The translations under genes were made by a program, and so were the position numbers. DNA of 64,000 nt, from NCBI GenBank assembly GCA_934463165.1, contig CAKSJG010000001.1, positions 124,001 to 188,000 on the forward strand. The letters run 5' to 3'. Under the pieces are notes generated by a model. That model was not told the origin of the DNA and did no database searches. It worked only from the letters and a program-made list of their open reading frames with translations. The DNA comes from an uncultured Clostridia bacterium. GTDB taxonomy: Bacteria; Bacillota; Clostridia; UMGS1810. This document shows, one piece after another, positions 61,739 through 64,000 of the stretch. Every line of letters starts with the position of its first letter. The stretch's first letter is position 1.

Positions 61739-62164
61739 TTATATATCAATATAAACGCTTATATCAACCGTTGTTCCCACTCCAAGCTCCGAAGTAACGG
61801 TCATTTCATCAGTATATTTTTTCATGTTTGGCAATCCCATACCTGCGCCAAAACCCAATTCGCGTACATTATCTTCGGCAGTGGAATATCCCTCCGTCAT
61901 AGCAAGTTTTATGTTAGGGATACCGGGACCGCTGTCTTTCAATATCATGTGTATTTTATCGGGAGTAATTTCCACATCTATCACACCGCCGTTGGCGTGA
62001 ATGACCATGTTGATTTCACCCTCATACATTGCTATGGTTGCCTTACGCGCCGTCTGAGGATTAATACCAAGCTGCTGCAAAACTTTTTTCAACTTTCTTG
62101 ATGCCTCCCCTGCTACGGAAAAATCATTTCCGTCTACAGTATAACTAACTTTAAAAATACTCAT
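61739..62164 (-). CDS. Small GHKL ATPase (anti-sigma/RsbT-like)
   Basis: A 141-residue single ATPase domain from ATG 62164 behind GGAGG. It carries the N box ATIAMYEGEINMVIHANGG, G1 KDSGPGIPNIKLAM and G2 GFGAGMGLPNMKKYTDEM. Size and lack of histidine box place it with SpoIIAB/RsbW/RsbT-like protein kinases and their relatives. No anti-anti-sigma STAS gene or sigma factor is adjacent, so its partner is probably one of the DRTGG or hydrogenase-like proteins of this unit. It lies 14 bases after the first DRTGG gene. Confidence 0.88.
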   Translation of the reverse strand: MSIFKVSYTVDGNDFSVAGEASRKLKKVLQQLGINPQTARKATIAMYEGEINMVIHANGGVIDVEITPDKIHMILKDSGPGIPNIKLAMTEGYSTAEDNVRELGFGAGMGLPNMKKYTDEMTVTSELGVGTTVDISVYIDI

Positions 62165-62178
62165 AAGCATCCTCCGAA

Positions 62179-62517
62179 TCACTTATATAAGCCTTCACTG
62201 TATAGTTTTCCGCATGCAATATAAAGCGGAAAGTCCGTTGTAATCACGGCAATTCCGGCATCATCCGCAAGTGATAAAATTTCATCACCCGGAGTTTTAC
62301 CGCGGACAAAAACAATGGCTTTCATATCCATCATTTCAGCCGTTCTTACAACCTGGGGGTTTATCAGGCCCGTCAATAAAAGCGCCTGATCTTTTACGTA
62401 TGCCAGCACATCACTCATCAGATCGCATCCGCATGCGGCAAACACCTCCGTATCATCGGCATAAGCATTGTTTAGGGATTTTCCGTTAAGTAATTCTACG
62501 ACTTTTTTTAATTTCAT
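62179..62517 (-). CDS. DRTGG-domain protein (copy 1)
   Basis: A 112-residue single-domain protein, the first gene of the sensory unit, behind GGAGG. The pattern ACGCDLMSDVLAYVKDQALL, GLINPQVVRTAEMMDMKAIV and DDAGIAVITTDFPLYIACGK matches the second DRTGG protein downstream at the same positions (DLLSLAM, NINILGIASLTD, DMDAYTLCNELG), so the two are paralogues. Ligand unknown. The intergenic region to the divergent membrane-protein gene (62518-62672) holds AT-rich promoter-like sequence, with no Rex site found. Confidence 0.85.
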   Translation of the reverse strand: MKLKKVVELLNGKSLNNAYADDTEVFAACGCDLMSDVLAYVKDQALLLTGLINPQVVRTAEMMDMKAIVFVRGKTPGDEILSLADDAGIAVITTDFPLYIACGKLYSEGLYK

Positions 62518-62672
62518 ACTTGCCTCCTTGTTTAATCTGCTGATATCTTTTTATCATAGTCGGTATTATAAATTCATTTTAACATATATTTATGCAAAAA
62601 TCCATACTATAATTTGAAAAAATTTAATATATTTTTATTGAGCATTATGCATAAAAATAAATGAGGTTTAAA

Positions 62673-63530
62673 ATGACATATTTCTCTTTTATAATCATCT
62701 CTTTGGTTTATGAGATAACATTTTACGGAATTTTATCATTTACAGGTGAAAAAGCAAAATACACTCTGCCCGCTGTTTGTTCGGCTATGATAGGAGTCGG
62801 ATTGGTAAACACGTATGAGAATTGTGTAATGTTTTTTGTGCTTTCGGTGCAGTGTATTTGCATATGTATAGGTTTTCCGATAATGATAAAATACGATAAA
62901 ACAAAAAATAATTCTGCATTTATGACTTATTCTGTATTATGCAGTCTGATGTTTATTGTGCTGATAGGCGGAACCAAAGGGTATCTTGACAAAAATAATA
63001 TGTTTTTTATGGCTGTTATTATTTTGCTCACGTTGATTAATTCAACCGAAAATAAGTTTGAAACGCCGTTTTTTAAAAACATGAGCAAGATTAAAACATT
63101 CATTACGATAATTATGTTTTTTCTTTTAACAGCTGTTGAGCTGCTTTTGATTCAGGCAAGCAATCAAATTTTAAACTGCGGTTTTTTAAATAAGCGCTTT
63201 ACGGCAGTTTACTTATCTGTGCTTATTACAGCTCCGATAATAACATATGCAGCAAAAAGTAAAAACAGGGCTTTTTGCAATTTGTATTTTATTAACTGCC
63301 CGATATATATAACTTCATTTACAATTGCAATGTGTCTTGCCGTTTCAAAAAACAATCAAATACAGTTACTCCCGGAATTTTGTTCAATTGATATACCGTT
63401 TATGCTGTCGGCTGCAACAATGGCATTATTACCGCTGATATTAAAAACGAAAATATCAGCGGTAAGAAAACTGTTATTGATTGTCGGGGCTGTTTGCTAT
63501 GTATTATTATCAGTCGGATACTTAACTTAA
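62673..63530 (+). CDS. Uncharacterised polytopic membrane protein
   Basis: I do not recognise this 285-residue protein. ATG 62673 follows TGAGG; ATG 62661 would place the ribosome binding site inside the gene. It has about nine hydrophobic helices and no signal peptide. Two segments in the two halves look alike: GYLDKNNMFFMAVIILLTLI near 105 and KTKISAVRKLLLIVGAVCYV near 255. This hints at an internal duplication as in cation/Ca2+ antiporters, but the conserved acidic antiporter motifs are not evident. It diverges from the sensory hydrogenase unit. A transporter role is a guess only. Confidence 0.65.
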   Translation: MTYFSFIIISLVYEITFYGILSFTGEKAKYTLPAVCSAMIGVGLVNTYENCVMFFVLSVQCICICIGFPIMIKYDKTKNNSAFMTYSVLCSLMFIVLIGGTKGYLDKNNMFFMAVIILLTLINSTENKFETPFFKNMSKIKTFITIIMFFLLTAVELLLIQASNQILNCGFLNKRFTAVYLSVLITAPIITYAAKSKNRAFCNLYFINCPIYITSFTIAMCLAVSKNNQIQLLPEFCSIDIPFMLSAATMALLPLILKTKISAVRKLLLIVGAVCYVLLSVGYLT

Positions 63531-64000
63531 AAATATGCTTTATATTCCGGTTTGTTATCGGACGGAAAAAGAAAATCATACATATCATAAAAATAGTCAT
63601 CGGTCATACTGGTTATATAGTCAATTACGATTTGGGCAGGTTCATTCTCTTTCATATAATTCGTGTTTGTATAATATTTTCTTATTTTATTAATATACGA
63701 TATATGATGCTTGAAAATTAATGACGATGAATTCATATTATTAACATCCGACAAAAGTTTTTCGAAAATTTTTATATACATCGGTCTGATATAATTTTTT
63801 TGATCCGATGCAACCGTTTCGCTGTTATAAATATATTTATAGTTTTCATTCATAGCGGTTTTTAAATCACTGAAATATTCTTTATCTAAAGATATGCAGT
63901 TTTTACCGTAACTGTTTTCAACAACATTAACTATAAGATTATTAATTATGGCAGCGTTAAACTTGCCGAGTATTCCTTCCGAAAAGACAGAGTCGTCGGG
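63527..64000 (-). CDS. dGTPase-like HD-domain protein, C-terminal part (5' end outside window)
   Basis: The frame is open from the window edge to the stop at 63527, about 157 residues. The C-terminal region MTDDYFYDMYDFLFPSD, preceded by NEPAQIVIDYI, and the earlier LLSDVNNMNSSSLIFKHH and VFSEGILGKFNAAIINNLIV match the end of deoxyguanosine triphosphate triphosphohydrolases of the HD superfamily. The catalytic HD motifs would lie upstream, outside the window. An ATG at 63853 is internal. Its stop overlaps the 3' end of the convergent membrane-protein gene by 4 bases. Confidence 0.82.
   Translation of the reverse strand, partial: PDDSVFSEGILGKFNAAIINNLIVNVVENSYGKNCISLDKEYFSDLKTAMNENYKYIYNSETVASDQKNYIRPMYIKIFEKLLSDVNNMNSSSLIFKHHISYINKIRKYYTNTNYMKENEPAQIVIDYITSMTDDYFYDMYDFLFPSDNKPEYKAYF

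Noticed and set aside
62518..62672. Defined promoters for the divergent genes
   Set aside because: TATAAT-like boxes occur on both strands but no acceptable -35 at proper spacing was found, so none is reported.

Overview
The window is AT-rich chromosomal DNA from a strictly anaerobic, Gram-positive member of the Clostridia (Bacillota). The evidence is a [FeFe]-hydrogenase operon of the electron-bifurcating type under a perfect Rex-type operator, a yunB sporulation gene, the DUF1934-argS pair, a GatCAB amidotransferase operon, a capsule locus without outer-membrane export genes, and strong AGGAGG-type ribosome binding sites. I cannot name the genus; a gut or rumen Oscillospirales-like organism is my best guess. 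No phage, insertion sequence, CRISPR array or rRNA was seen. There is one tRNA (Leu, anticodon CAA).

Layout. 1-4.8 kb (+): end of dxs, tlyA, a radC-like gene, a DJ-1/PfpI gene, 5-formyl-THF cyclo-ligase and a Xer-type tyrosine recombinase. A 28-bp dif-like palindrome sits against the ribosome binding site of the recombinase gene. 4.9-12.2 kb (-): lepA, tRNA-Leu and the arginine operon argC-J-B-D-F, whose consensus promoter is flanked by ARG-box-like repeats. 12.4-15.3 kb (+): a three-gene ABC importer of the TrpXYZ type, preceded by a leader that ends in an intrinsic terminator (probable attenuation). 15.4-16.0 kb (-): an MgtC-family gene.

16.2-37.1 kb (-): a 20-gene surface polysaccharide locus reading from a single well-formed promoter at 37.1 kb. 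A tandem 21-bp repeat abuts the -35 box. The order is DegT transaminase, initiating sugar phosphotransferase, three glycosyltransferases, polymerase (Wzy), TupA-like ATP-grasp, two glycosyltransferases, flippase (Wzx), class I aminotransferase, ATP-grasp ligase, two NeuD-like acyltransferases, VioA-like transaminase, RmlA, RmlB, a nucleotidyltransferase-fold protein, UDP-glucuronate 4-epimerase and UDP-glucose dehydrogenase. The gene content predicts a repeat unit with uronic acid and an N-acylated, possibly aminoacylated, 4-amino-4,6-dideoxyhexose.

37.2-54.1 kb holds housekeeping and cell-wall genes: ogg (-); ddl, DUF1934, argS and ctpA (+); then yihY/brkB with an in-frame stop, dacF-type carboxypeptidase, a lipase-fold protein, U32 peptidase and O-methyltransferase (tRNA mo5U-type pair), yunB, murA, gatB, gatA, gatC and vanZ-like (-).

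54.2-62.5 kb (-): two adjacent hydrogenase units. The lower one (59.2 to 54.2 kb) encodes the bifurcating hydrogenase subunits (NuoE-like, ATPase-domain protein, 2Fe-2S protein, NuoF-like, catalytic HydA). The upper one (62.5 to 59.3 kb) encodes a DRTGG protein, a small GHKL ATPase, a divergent sensory-type [FeFe]-hydrogenase homologue, a second DRTGG protein and a PHP-domain protein. Together they look like H2 production plus a redox- or H2-sensing signalling module. The window ends with an unrecognised membrane protein (+) and the 3' part of a dGTPase-like HD gene (-).

Transcription converges at about 4.85 kb, beside the dif-like site. In the few lines I counted, + strand genes left of this point have more G over C than + strand genes to its right. 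This fits a replication terminus near the left end of the window but is not proven.
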